From positions 1 through 20,356 of the IMG/VR virus record IMGVR_UViG_3300042197_000491: a stretch of DNA of 20,356 nt; one strand, given 5' to 3'. The first letter of the stretch is position 1, and the number at the start of each line of letters is the position of its first letter. Positions 6,508 to 14,491 of the stretch are shown piece by piece. The notes beneath the pieces were generated by a model, which had not been told where the DNA came from, ran no database searches, and saw only the letters and a program-made list of their open reading frames with translations. The translations under genes and the position numbers were made by a program. This stretch comes from a virus.

Positions 6508-9119
6508 TACAACTTCCTAACGCCGCCGCCGCGTGACGGTGGCAGCAATGGTGGTGGCGGAGCGACAACGGGAGCCTTTGGCATCGTCGGCTCAATGATG
6601 TCTGGTCTACGCACTGGCGGCGTTGGCGGAATCACCACCGACGGAGCCATAGCCGCTGGTGGCAACACTGGAGGCAAAGCGCCGTACTGCTGCTTCCTGG
6701 TTGTCGGCATATTGCGGAAGAACCCACTGGATGGATCTTGTGTTGAAGCAACGCCGTAACCAGCAAAGATTCGTTCTGCGGCAGTAACATCCCGTTCTCG
6801 TTCGCTGTTCTTTACCGAATCTGGTCGAAGGTCAACGACGCTAGGCAAATCTGCATCGCCACCGAGACCAAACCGATTGCCAACGATTTGTCCGCCCATC
6901 GCCATGTACTTGTTCTGCTCTTCTTGAGAGTTTTGACGTGAGCCAGTGTCTTTGAGTCGGAAGAGACCCCTAGCCACCTCTTCGTACTTGTCCATGTTTG
7001 GCTTGACGTAGGTATTGTAGGCAGCAGCTTCTGGCTTATTTCGGATAAGCGCAGCCTCTGCCAACTGGTCAGAGGTTGTGGCAGTAGCCTCAAGTTGACC
7101 AGCACGAATATTAATAGCCTCACCAGCAAGGCCTTGTGCGGCAGCCTCAATCTTCGTTTTTGCATCTGGATCAAGTGCGTTAGCAACTTGAAGGGCCAAA
7201 GTGGACGCAAGTTCAAGGTCAGAAGCATCAACGCCAAACTGCGTCAAAGCAGCGCGTCGAGCCTCTCGGTCCTCTGGGTTGAATGCTCCAGCATTAGCAC
7301 CCTGTCGAATAAGGGGAGTTGTATCAATTAACGGTAATCCACCCTCAACCCGTGTTCCGTAATTTTCAAAGCTGTCAATAGAATACCCTTCTCGTGCCAC
7401 TGGAATTGAAACACCAGCGGGAATCTCGTAAGCATTTCCTGATGCGTCAACAGCATAGGTAATGCCGTTTGGCAACTCGTAGACATACCCACTAGTGGTT
7501 TGCCCATCAGCGCCAATAATCGGCTGACCAGTTACCGAAATCACAGATGGGACTTTTTTTCCATCTGGTAGAACAGTAAAGCTGACATACTGGTAGGAAC
7601 CCTGCCTTGCGTTAGCGGCTCGTGGATTTTCAGTTGTAAACGATCCAGATTCCTTATTCCACACCATGACTGCCTGACCAGCACTAATAGCAGCAGCATT
7701 GTCAATAGTGAGTCCAATGTTAGACCAACTTGGCTCACCGTTATTAAGTGCTCCAGTAAGCGTCAATGCACCGTCTGTGTGCGAGCCAAACATAGCATTT
7801 GCTTCGTTCTGCACAACAGCATATTGCTGAGGATACAATCCTTCAAGTGTTGGACGCTCACCATAGTATGACTTCTCGCCATTGAGAAACTTTCTGTACT
7901 CGGTATCATAGAATTCAATCATTGTGTCGTTGCCGTTAGCGTTTGACACATCCCTGGCGTGTTTGCTGCTTGTGACGGCAAACTCGTCAAAGGTTGTAAG
8001 CGATCCATTTGTTGTGGCTGCTCCTACCCAATCGTCAAAACTTGCCTTGCCGCCAGCAGCCTCAATTGTTTGTGCATCGGTGAGTCCGCTGTCAAGCGTA
8101 TCCTCAAACCACTGTCGGAAACTTGCCCCATCGCTGATGCTAAGCGCACGAAGTGATGGGTCAATCATAGAGGGGTTGTCGTCAAGCCATTCGGCATAGA
8201 GGCCCATAAGATCTGGGTTTTCGCGCAACTTCTTAAGCACATCCTTGGGGTCGCCCATGATGTCACCGACGCCAATCTCAACCCCGCCAATCTGCGCTTG
8301 TGCAAGGCTAAAGACACTGTTGAGTGTAGAGAGGGTGGTGTTCAGTCGAGTGTTGGTTGGGCTATCGCCAACGGCAATGCTTGCCTGCGCGATGCTTGCG
8401 CCAATAGACGTGTATAGTTCGCTGTCCTTGGAGATGTTGGATTGCACCAAGCGATTCTTGAAGCCGTTTGCCCACGAGCGGAATTGCGCGTTGGTGGCGG
8501 TACCAGCCCTGATGCGGTTCTGCCACTTGGTTGCCTCTGCGTTCCACTCGTACTGGAAGGCATCGTAGACCGCGTTGGTATAGGCGATGCTGCCTGGATC
8601 TAGTACGGCAAGCGACTCAAGGGTAATCTTCTGATACTCGGCAGCCGTCAGCTCGCCACGAACCAAACGCTGGCCCTGATACTTTAAATAGGCGCTAGTG
8701 GTAGTTTCAATAGAGTTGGCATAATCAGCAAGATCATTTGGGTCGGTTGAGGTCTGCGCCTCATTCCCAAGAAAGTCAATAATGTCCTGATAGTTAGAAC
8801 CATCAGTGGTGTTAAAGGTCGAGATCAACGCATTGAACTGCTTCTTTAGGTCGTAGTTGTTTAGATCAGACTTCTTCTGGAAGATGGCCTGATATTCCAG
8901 CGATCCTGGGGTGTAGCCAGCAGCCGAAGCCCACTCGTCATAGAACGACTGAATATCCGCCGCCGTTGGTACGGCACCGTTATAGGCTGTTCCAGTGCGA
9001 TAGGCGTCAAGCAGACCCTGCTCCTCTGCGTTCTTGCGCTCGCGCAGCAAGCCGATGATGAGCGCGGTAAGGTTTTGTCCGCCAGAGTTTGGGCTGGTGA
9101 ATCGTCCGCGTCGTGCCAT
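6507..9119 (-). CDS. 870-aa structural protein of unknown family
   Basis: I do not recognise a named family. The N-terminal third is helical, with a repeating 'PGSxxY' element (TPGSLEYQAIF at 70-80, DPGSIAYTNAV at 174-184, and a weaker KDSELYTSI at 231-239) that suggests two or three related helical units. The middle (about 430-610) is beta-rich and Gly/Asn/Thr-rich (SGYVYELPNGITYAVDASGN). A helical region follows, and the last 60 residues are very Pro-rich (APPPPLLPPSRGGGVRKL), likely extended and possibly a docking tail. The stop of the portal gene and this start overlap as TAATG, and so do its own stop and the next start. Placement directly after the portal suggests a neck, internal-core or ejection component; this is inference. 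It has no signal peptide or clear membrane span. Confidence 0.75.
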   Translation of the reverse strand: MARRGRFTSPNSGGQNLTALIIGLLRERKNAEEQGLLDAYRTGTAYNGAVPTAADIQSFYDEWASAAGYTPGSLEYQAIFQKKSDLNNYDLKKQFNALISTFNTTDGSNYQDIIDFLGNEAQTSTDPNDLADYANSIETTTSAYLKYQGQRLVRGELTAAEYQKITLESLAVLDPGSIAYTNAVYDAFQYEWNAEATKWQNRIRAGTATNAQFRSWANGFKNRLVQSNISKDSELYTSIGASIAQASIAVGDSPTNTRLNTTLSTLNSVFSLAQAQIGGVEIGVGDIMGDPKDVLKKLRENPDLMGLYAEWLDDNPSMIDPSLRALSISDGASFRQWFEDTLDSGLTDAQTIEAAGGKASFDDWVGAATTNGSLTTFDEFAVTSSKHARDVSNANGNDTMIEFYDTEYRKFLNGEKSYYGERPTLEGLYPQQYAVVQNEANAMFGSHTDGALTLTGALNNGEPSWSNIGLTIDNAAAISAGQAVMVWNKESGSFTTENPRAANARQGSYQYVSFTVLPDGKKVPSVISVTGQPIIGADGQTTSGYVYELPNGITYAVDASGNAYEIPAGVSIPVAREGYSIDSFENYGTRVEGGLPLIDTTPLIRQGANAGAFNPEDREARRAALTQFGVDASDLELASTLALQVANALDPDAKTKIEAAAQGLAGEAINIRAGQLEATATTSDQLAEAALIRNKPEAAAYNTYVKPNMDKYEEVARGLFRLKDTGSRQNSQEEQNKYMAMGGQIVGNRFGLGGDADLPSVVDLRPDSVKNSERERDVTAAERIFAGYGVASTQDPSSGFFRNMPTTRKQQYGALPPVLPPAAMAPSVVIPPTPPVRRPDIIEPTMPKAPVVAPPPPLLPPSRGGGVRKL

Positions 9120-11347
9120 TATGCAGGTACCTCATTGGTGCCAGTCGGCGCTGGGAGAAGGTTCTCTTCCCCTGGCGCTGCGGCGTTTGCTGGCAGAGCT
9201 TCAGGCGGCAACTGCGCCTGGTTCTCTGGCTGATTGAGCGACTGGCTTCCTGGGACGCCCTGCTGCATCGTGCGTTGGGCGTTGGCAGCCTGCTCTTGCG
9301 ACATGATGGCCTGTTGCTGCTGCATCATTGCCATCTGCTGCATCACCTGTGACATCGTTGCCACAGCCGCAGGATTGAGCGTTGCGTCCGTCTGCTCGTC
9401 GCGGATGAGATCCTTCTCGCCAATCGGATCTTCCACGCCCACTCGATCCATGGCACGCTCTGCGCTCCACAGTCGGTTCTGGACTAGGTTGATCGCGGTG
9501 CTGGCAAGTTCCAGCGTATCGCGTGGCGTCAGTTCTGGGGCAACGATGTCAATGCGGTATTCACCACCAATGACTTCGGCAACGGCTGGGTTCTTGATCT
9601 CCCAGATACGGGCGCACATCTCCCAGACCTGTCGCATCCACTGGTAGAACACCTTGCGCTTTGGGGCAAGGCGTGCTTCGTAGTTTGCAATGAGCGCAGC
9701 GATGGCTCGTGACGAACCAAGAACCTGCGCTGGAGCAAGACCAAGGAGCAGGTCATTCAATCCTGTGGCAACCGCAAGTTCGCGGTCGACTCGGGCGATG
9801 TATTGCTCAATCTGGAAGTTTGGAATGAACGGCTGGATGGCGCGGAGTTCGTTGCCAGGTCCAGGCGTTGCGACGCGGCCAGGCTTTGGCAGCGCGTTCG
9901 GTGGTACCTCATCTGGTGCTTCGGCACCGACGAGTTGCCACATCTGTCCGCCGACGACCGACTGGATCATCTGCGCCATAGCGGTGACGCGCTCGTCCTT
10001 CTCGCGGAGCAACTGCTCTGCATCGTAGAGCGCAGGCTTGCCGTATGGTGATCCTGGGATCTTGCCGTTTGGCAGGTGGACGTATGGGATCTGACCCTGA
10101 TACTCAGGGTGCGACTCATTCTTCACCAGCGTGTTGCCAACGAAGATCGCATTATACACGAGCGGAGCGCGACCTGGCTTGGTTGGTACCTTGTACCAGT
10201 AGTCGTAGACCTCGACCTGCATCTGCTCGTAGGCAGTCTCGCGTCGGAGCGGATTGCGCTCAAAGGTGTTAGACCAGACGTTGCCGATTGGGTCATCGTG
10301 CGTGCCACGGGTCGTGTATGGGAAGTACTTGTCGCCCTGCTTGACAGGGATGACATCAACGCCGTAGTCTTCCTGTACTGCCTGCGGCGACATACCGTAG
10401 CAGTAGAGTGCCCAGTCTAGGCGATTGTAGTCACTGTTGCCAAAGCCAAGGTAAAGGTTCTCTGGTCGCTCAATGACGCTAACCTTTGGCAGCTCTGCAA
10501 CTGGGTCCCAATAGACCTTAGCGGCGGTGTGACCGTACAACTCCTTGAGGAGCGCGGCGTGTTCGTGGAGTAGGTCCATCTCGTTGGCGTCCCACCAGCG
10601 GAAGTAAATTCGCTCGCGGAGTTGCGAAGCATCTCGCTCCTCTGGCGTTGGGCCAGTCGGAACATAGTTGACGACTGGTCGAACTGCCTGGATGGATGCA
10701 GGGATTTGCACATAGGCGTGGTGGATGTTTACCGAGACGTGGGCGCGACCAGCGAGTCGTGCGCTCGGATCATCTGCCCAGTGGTCGGCACCACCAAGGG
10801 TGACCGTCTCTGGGTGGTAGAGATTGTCCATGCGTCGGAACATTGAGCGTAGGCGGTTCTGCTCTGGCTCAACCAACTGCTTACGACCAAGGATCTCTTG
10901 GAGCAGTGCGTTCTCTTCGCTTTCCTTTGGATCAATACCCTGTCCAGTAAGCGACTGCTCCAGCATCTTGACCGATGCCTGCTCGCCAAGGGTAAGTTTC
11001 TCAAAGTTCGGCTTGATGCGCGACGATGCGCGGTTGCGTGCCGTGATGGACGGATCGTTGATACCAATGCCAGCTCCGCCAGTGATCGGCTGGTTCGCCT
11101 GACCACGAACGCCAGCCTGACGCTTGGTGGTGATGTTGGTGAAGACTGGTGCGGTGGCAATCGGCTTGCCCTTGGCAGCAGCCTCACGGATACGCTGACC
11201 CTTGGCAAGTTTGCGCGCCTTCTCGGTGGCAGTGCCAATAGAGGCAATCTGCTCAGGCGTGGCAATATCGGGATCGGTCGTGTATTGCGCTGGAATCGCA
11301 CGGGTTCCCTCGAACGCCGCTGGGATCTTACGAACCTTGTCAGCCAT
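9119..11347 (-). CDS. Portal protein
   Basis: A 742-aa protein expected to form the dodecameric ring at the capsid vertex through which DNA is packed and ejected. Evidence is position directly after TerL and portal-like features: a start of core near 164 (RLRSMFRRMDNLYH) and RERIYFRWWDANEMDLLHEH. KVSVIERPENLYLGFG and the long C-terminal stem/wing helices (ATGLNDLLLGLAPAQVLGSS, then ANYEARLAPKRKVFYQWMRQ) complete the pattern. Residues 665-700 are Met/Gln-rich (MQQMAMMQQQQ) and lead to a disordered Pro/Ala tail. The first 160 residues form an unusual basic, low-complexity extension absent from minimal portals. The start overlaps the TerL stop as TGATG. Exact portal family is not assigned. Confidence 0.88.
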   Translation of the reverse strand: MADKVRKIPAAFEGTRAIPAQYTTDPDIATPEQIASIGTATEKARKLAKGQRIREAAAKGKPIATAPVFTNITTKRQAGVRGQANQPITGGAGIGINDPSITARNRASSRIKPNFEKLTLGEQASVKMLEQSLTGQGIDPKESEENALLQEILGRKQLVEPEQNRLRSMFRRMDNLYHPETVTLGGADHWADDPSARLAGRAHVSVNIHHAYVQIPASIQAVRPVVNYVPTGPTPEERDASQLRERIYFRWWDANEMDLLHEHAALLKELYGHTAAKVYWDPVAELPKVSVIERPENLYLGFGNSDYNRLDWALYCYGMSPQAVQEDYGVDVIPVKQGDKYFPYTTRGTHDDPIGNVWSNTFERNPLRRETAYEQMQVEVYDYWYKVPTKPGRAPLVYNAIFVGNTLVKNESHPEYQGQIPYVHLPNGKIPGSPYGKPALYDAEQLLREKDERVTAMAQMIQSVVGGQMWQLVGAEAPDEVPPNALPKPGRVATPGPGNELRAIQPFIPNFQIEQYIARVDRELAVATGLNDLLLGLAPAQVLGSSRAIAALIANYEARLAPKRKVFYQWMRQVWEMCARIWEIKNPAVAEVIGGEYRIDIVAPELTPRDTLELASTAINLVQNRLWSAERAMDRVGVEDPIGEKDLIRDEQTDATLNPAAVATMSQVMQQMAMMQQQQAIMSQEQAANAQRTMQQGVPGSQSLNQPENQAQLPPEALPANAAAPGEENLLPAPTGTNEVPA

Positions 11348-12846
11348 CAGTCACTCACTCCAAAATATGTGAACACTGGATCGTTCACGGGCTTCTCTGG
11401 ATTACGGAGCGCGTGCCGCACGGCTATTGCCAGTGCCATCACAGCGTCCTGCTCCAATTTCTTATCGTCAAGTTTGTACGAGAGGAGCTGCCTTCGCAGT
11501 TCATCCCACGCTCCGCCAGTTGGCAGTTCGATTTGTCCCTTGTCTAGGACCGCCTTCAAGTCATTGAGGAGTTCTACCTTCTTGGCTTTGGTGCCACCGA
11601 AGTCAAATCCGCGTAGTGGGCGGATGATGCTGAACTCCTGTTGGAAGAGTCTCCCTCCGAGACCAGTAGAGTCAATGATCGTGGTGCAGAATGCTCCGTC
11701 CTGCTGGTAGAGCAGATGTCCCTCTCGGACCATGTTCACGACGGCAGAGATGCTCTGCTTGCCGCTGCGCTTGCGAATCCGCATCCCACGCAGTTTGTTC
11801 CTTTCGGTGATGTCCAGAGTGATTGCCCATGTTGCGTCATGCGAGATACCAGGATCAACGCCCTGGACGTACTTGTGGTTGCGCGTTGGGCCAACCTCTT
11901 CGGAGCCGTTCTTGAACACTGCCTGCACTGACTGAGACCAGAAGAACGCATCTCGTGCCTCAATGAAGTAGCCGTCAATGTTCTGCGGAATGAGATAGGC
12001 AGCCTGCTGGCGCACCACATCGTCAAAGTTCTCTTGCGTCAGACCGTAGCCAATGTTGTCCCGCGTGGACAATCGGAACGAGATGAACTTGTCGTCACGT
12101 GCTGGGTTCTCGGTATTACCCTTCTCCCAGAGATCGGCGTAGTCATTGAACCCTTCGGTTGGCGTCCCGATAAAGTGGAGCGGTCCACCAGTGGAGAGTC
12201 GTCGTAAGTTGAGTACCTCTTGGTAGATCATCAACAGGTGCGGCTCAAACGCCGCCTCGTCGAAGGAGATGCCGTTCATGTCCTTACCGAGCAGTGCCTT
12301 TGCGCGATCCTGCGTTGTTCGGAAGTGGATGTTTGCCCCGCCGACGATGGGATTGAACTTCACCCACGGATACTCACCGCGATACTTCTTGCTGGTTTCA
12401 ACGATCTTACCAAGCTCTTTGAGCATTGGGCAACCGCGACCCCTCTGGGCTGGGTGTGCGCCGCTGAGAATCGCCTCAATCTCTCGAAAGACTAGCTCCG
12501 CAGTCTCCTGCTGAATTCCGACGTGGAACCACTCGTATGGAGCGTCTAGCCAGCGGAGATGGGAACTGGGATCACCATGTTGCGGGTTTGGAAGTCCCAG
12601 TTTGTACAGGGCGTGGTGGAAACAGACCACCGCCATTGCCAGCGTTTTGCCCGCACGGTTACCAGCGGATACAACGGTTGTGATGTACTTCGGTCGGAAG
12701 TTAGATTCGTCACGCTCGGCACAGGCTCTCCACCATGCAACCTGACCAGGGTTTCCCTCGATGCCAAGCCAGCGGCGAGCAAAGAACTCGATGTCAGTGC
12801 GGCCACGAGCCAGATCAACCGCAACTTCATTGGCGACCTGCTTCAA
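11347..12846 (-). CDS. terL: Terminase large subunit (packaging ATPase/nuclease)
   Basis: A 499-aa motor that cuts concatemeric DNA and pumps it through the portal. The ATPase half has a Walker A variant SAGNRAGKT (60-68), Walker B GISFDEA (192-198) with D196 and E197, and a coupling motif IGTPT (226-230). The RNase H-like nuclease half has VDPGISHD with D331, TTIIDSTGLGG with D392, and LEQDAVMALA with D467. All expected acidic residues are present and the length is usual. The start is TTG at 12846, overlapping the previous stop as TTGA. It fits the N-terminus well, and the upstream GAAGAAGAAGG is an imperfect ribosome site. The partner small subunit is uncertain: candidates are the products at 12843-13148 and 16272-16775. 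Confidence 0.95.
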   Translation of the reverse strand: MKQVANEVAVDLARGRTDIEFFARRWLGIEGNPGQVAWWRACAERDESNFRPKYITTVVSAGNRAGKTLAMAVVCFHHALYKLGLPNPQHGDPSSHLRWLDAPYEWFHVGIQQETAELVFREIEAILSGAHPAQRGRGCPMLKELGKIVETSKKYRGEYPWVKFNPIVGGANIHFRTTQDRAKALLGKDMNGISFDEAAFEPHLLMIYQEVLNLRRLSTGGPLHFIGTPTEGFNDYADLWEKGNTENPARDDKFISFRLSTRDNIGYGLTQENFDDVVRQQAAYLIPQNIDGYFIEARDAFFWSQSVQAVFKNGSEEVGPTRNHKYVQGVDPGISHDATWAITLDITERNKLRGMRIRKRSGKQSISAVVNMVREGHLLYQQDGAFCTTIIDSTGLGGRLFQQEFSIIRPLRGFDFGGTKAKKVELLNDLKAVLDKGQIELPTGGAWDELRRQLLSYKLDDKKLEQDAVMALAIAVRHALRNPEKPVNDPVFTYFGVSD

Positions 12847-13148
12847 GCCTTCTTCTTCAGACGCTGCGACATAGCGGCTGCCTTCTTCTTGGCGTCCGCC
12901 TTACTGCTGGCACCCCAAGCCTGAAGGCTGAGGAGCAAGCGCGTTGGACGACCCTTCTCATCGCGCTCTGGTCCAGGATTCCCACCCATACGGGCAAGGA
13001 ATGATGCTCGTCGTGGATTGTCGCCGCTCTTGACTGGAGCCTTGAGCGTGCCGCCAGTCTGCGCCCTATACGACGCACGACCCTTGGCGTTCAGTCCGCC
13101 CTTCGGATTCTGTCCTTCTTTGCGTTGCCATGCAGCACTCTTTGGCAT
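12843..13148 (-). CDS. DUF6321-like small basic protein
   Basis: A 101-aa Lys/Arg/Gly-rich protein. Its pattern of AAWQRKEGQNPKGGLNAKGR, then a GTLKAPVKSGDNPRRASF block, GNPGPERDEKGRPTRL and a KKKAAAMSQRLKKKA tail matches the DUF6321 family that I recall from phages of aquatic bacteria. The name is from memory of these motifs. Function is unknown; the charge suggests nucleic-acid binding. It sits immediately before TerL, where a small terminase subunit is often encoded, and overlaps the TerL start by 4 bases. Its own start overlaps the GT2 stop as TAATG. No membrane segment. Confidence 0.75.
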   Translation of the reverse strand: MPKSAAWQRKEGQNPKGGLNAKGRASYRAQTGGTLKAPVKSGDNPRRASFLARMGGNPGPERDEKGRPTRLLLSLQAWGASSKADAKKKAAAMSQRLKKKA

Positions 13149-13687
13149 TATCTCACCTCATTGTGGAAATACAAAACTTCTGGCACAAACTCAATCTTTC
13201 CGCCCAGTTGGGCAAGTCGATTGATGAATGTCCCGTCCGCCTCATAGTGGCGATCTGTGTAGCCAGCCTGACGAGCGTAGCTAGTTCTGGCGATATAGTT
13301 GCCAGATGTGGATTGCCCGAGAGCAAAGGTTGGGCGGTGGATCTTGCTCCACCCGCAGTATACAACATCTGCGTCAGCGGATGCAAGTCCGATCATCTTG
13401 AGGATGAAGTCCTTGTCGTAGGAGTCGTCGTGGTTGAACCACGCGATGTATTCAGATGTCGCCAGGTCAAGCCCCTTGGCCCTCTTGCCGTGACCCCAGT
13501 CGTTGAGGTTCGGCTCTTCGTAGAACCTAACCCACGGAAACTGTTGCCAAATGCCCTCAAGATCAATCTCAGAGCAGAGGGCAATGATCTCATCTGGCTT
13601 CTGGCTTTGCTGACCTAGCGAGTTCAATGTACGCACAAGACCATCCGAGTCCGCATGAGCAGTTACCACTATGGTGATGCTCTCCAT
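13148..13687 (-). CDS. Family 2 (GT-A) glycosyltransferase, small
   Basis: A 179-aa enzyme. It begins with the GT2 strand SITIVVTAHADSDGLVRTLN, then QKPDEIIAL. WFNHDDSYDKDF has the metal-binding acidic pair at D87-D88, and GGKIEFVPEVLYFHN ends the fold. It is expected to move a sugar from a nucleotide donor. It is shorter than most GT2 enzymes (about 230-300 aa), so the acceptor half is minimal. Start choice: the open frame reaches 13786, but the ATG at 13687 has GGGAG 6 bases upstream, and the first strand follows at once. The extra 33 residues are unlike the family. This start lies inside the 3' end of the nucleotidyltransferase gene, giving a 98-base out-of-frame overlap. Confidence 0.8.
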   Translation of the reverse strand: MESITIVVTAHADSDGLVRTLNSLGQQSQKPDEIIALCSEIDLEGIWQQFPWVRFYEEPNLNDWGHGKRAKGLDLATSEYIAWFNHDDSYDKDFILKMIGLASADADVVYCGWSKIHRPTFALGQSTSGNYIARTSYARQAGYTDRHYEADGTFINRLAQLGGKIEFVPEVLYFHNEVR

Positions 13688-14111
13688 TGATTCTCCCAAT
13701 GATGTCCGTTGTGGAAATACCTGCGGTGTAGGGGATGTACAGCATCTTGATGCCCCGACGATCAAGCCACGCTTGGTCAATACCAAGTTGCTGCATTAGG
13801 CTCTCGCCAGTCCAGTCATCGCCATGGGCAATGTGCGAGATGCGAATGTCCACTGGCATCATGTCGATGGTCTGACCGCTGTTCTCGTTGCCGATGTTGA
13901 CAAATACCTTGTCTACATACTTGCACGATTCTAGCAGATCGTGACGCTCTGCCAGTGAGAGGACTGGTCGCCGCTTATACCGAGCAGCAAACTCGTCCGT
14001 GTTTAGCGCAACGACGACCTTTCCAAACTCCTGGCAGCGTTCTAGGAATCGGATGTGTCCTGGGTGGAACAGGTCAAATGTTCCACCCACATAGACCCAC
14101 CCGTCGGACAT
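13590..14111 (-). CDS. TagD-like cytidylyltransferase
   Basis: A 173-aa nucleotidyltransferase of the HIGH superfamily that joins CTP (or ATP) to a phosphorylated alcohol or sugar. Residues 7-20 read YVGGTFDLFHPGHI with the HxGH site at 16-19. HGDDW (96-100) and YTAGISTTDIIGRI (128-141) follow, the latter containing the ISTT motif typical of glycerol-3-phosphate and related cytidylyltransferases. The family normally ends right after this motif. Here about 32 more residues, rich in His, Cys and Ser, are encoded in the region that also encodes the GT2 N-terminus. The start overlaps the holin-like stop as TAATG. It probably supplies an activated precursor for the neighbouring glycosyltransferase; the actual substrate cannot be told from sequence. 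Confidence 0.85.
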   Translation of the reverse strand: MSDGWVYVGGTFDLFHPGHIRFLERCQEFGKVVVALNTDEFAARYKRRPVLSLAERHDLLESCKYVDKVFVNIGNENSGQTIDMMPVDIRISHIAHGDDWTGESLMQQLGIDQAWLDRRGIKMLYIPYTAGISTTDIIGRINGEHHHSGNCSCGLGWSCAYIELARSAKPEAR

Positions 14112-14482
14112 TAGTTCTTCTTCTCGTCTTCTTCCCAGACCTCTCCAGCGAGAGTTCCAGCAAGCTCATCAGGGATACCATCGCCATCGGTGTCAATGGC
14201 GGTACCCTGGATGTGCGCGGTGCTGTTCTGCTCCTCACGCGCAACCTTTGCCTTGCCGACGCCGAACTTGGCATCTTCAGGGTTGAGGGCGCGGACGACC
14301 ACCTGCAAGCAGGCAGCCAGACCAGCCGAGATCACCGTTCGGAAGTCTCCTCCGCTGATGTCCAGAAGCGGAATTCCCAGGCCGAGTGCAACGGCAATGC
14401 TGGTAGCAAGGAATGCTCGACCAGCCTCAAGGATCATCTCGTCAATGCCCGTGTTGTCCATAATCCACTTAATCTTGTTCAT
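14111..14482 (-). CDS. Holin-like membrane protein with calcium-loop motif
   Basis: A 123-aa protein with two likely membrane helices: AFLATSIAVALGLGIPLL (about 23-40) and a second at about 48-67 (FRTVISAGLAACLQVVVRAL). This order, with an initial 'aGRAFLaT' helix and a short loop, resembles small phage holins of the r1t type, which form holes that release endolysin. The soluble tail contains DTDGDGIPDEL (97-107), identical in style to calcium-binding thrombospondin-3/EF-hand-like loops, and ends in an acidic/Lys stretch. Start: AGGGGG lies 6 bases before the ATG. It follows the C39-like peptidase gene directly, which supports a lysis role. Holin function is inferred from topology and context. 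Confidence 0.65.
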   Translation of the reverse strand: MNKIKWIMDNTGIDEMILEAGRAFLATSIAVALGLGIPLLDISGGDFRTVISAGLAACLQVVVRALNPEDAKFGVGKAKVAREEQNSTAHIQGTAIDTDGDGIPDELAGTLAGEVWEEDEKKN

Positions 14483-14491
14483 AATAACCCC

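Noticed and set aside
10898-11710. A 270-aa plus-strand ORF.
   Set aside because: It spans the portal/terminase junction antisense to two well-supported genes and shows no recognisable domain.
13688-13786. Longer GT2 start giving 33 extra residues.
   Set aside because: The GT2 fold starts at the ATG at 13687, which has GGGAG at proper spacing; the extra residues are antisense-like and unrelated to the family.
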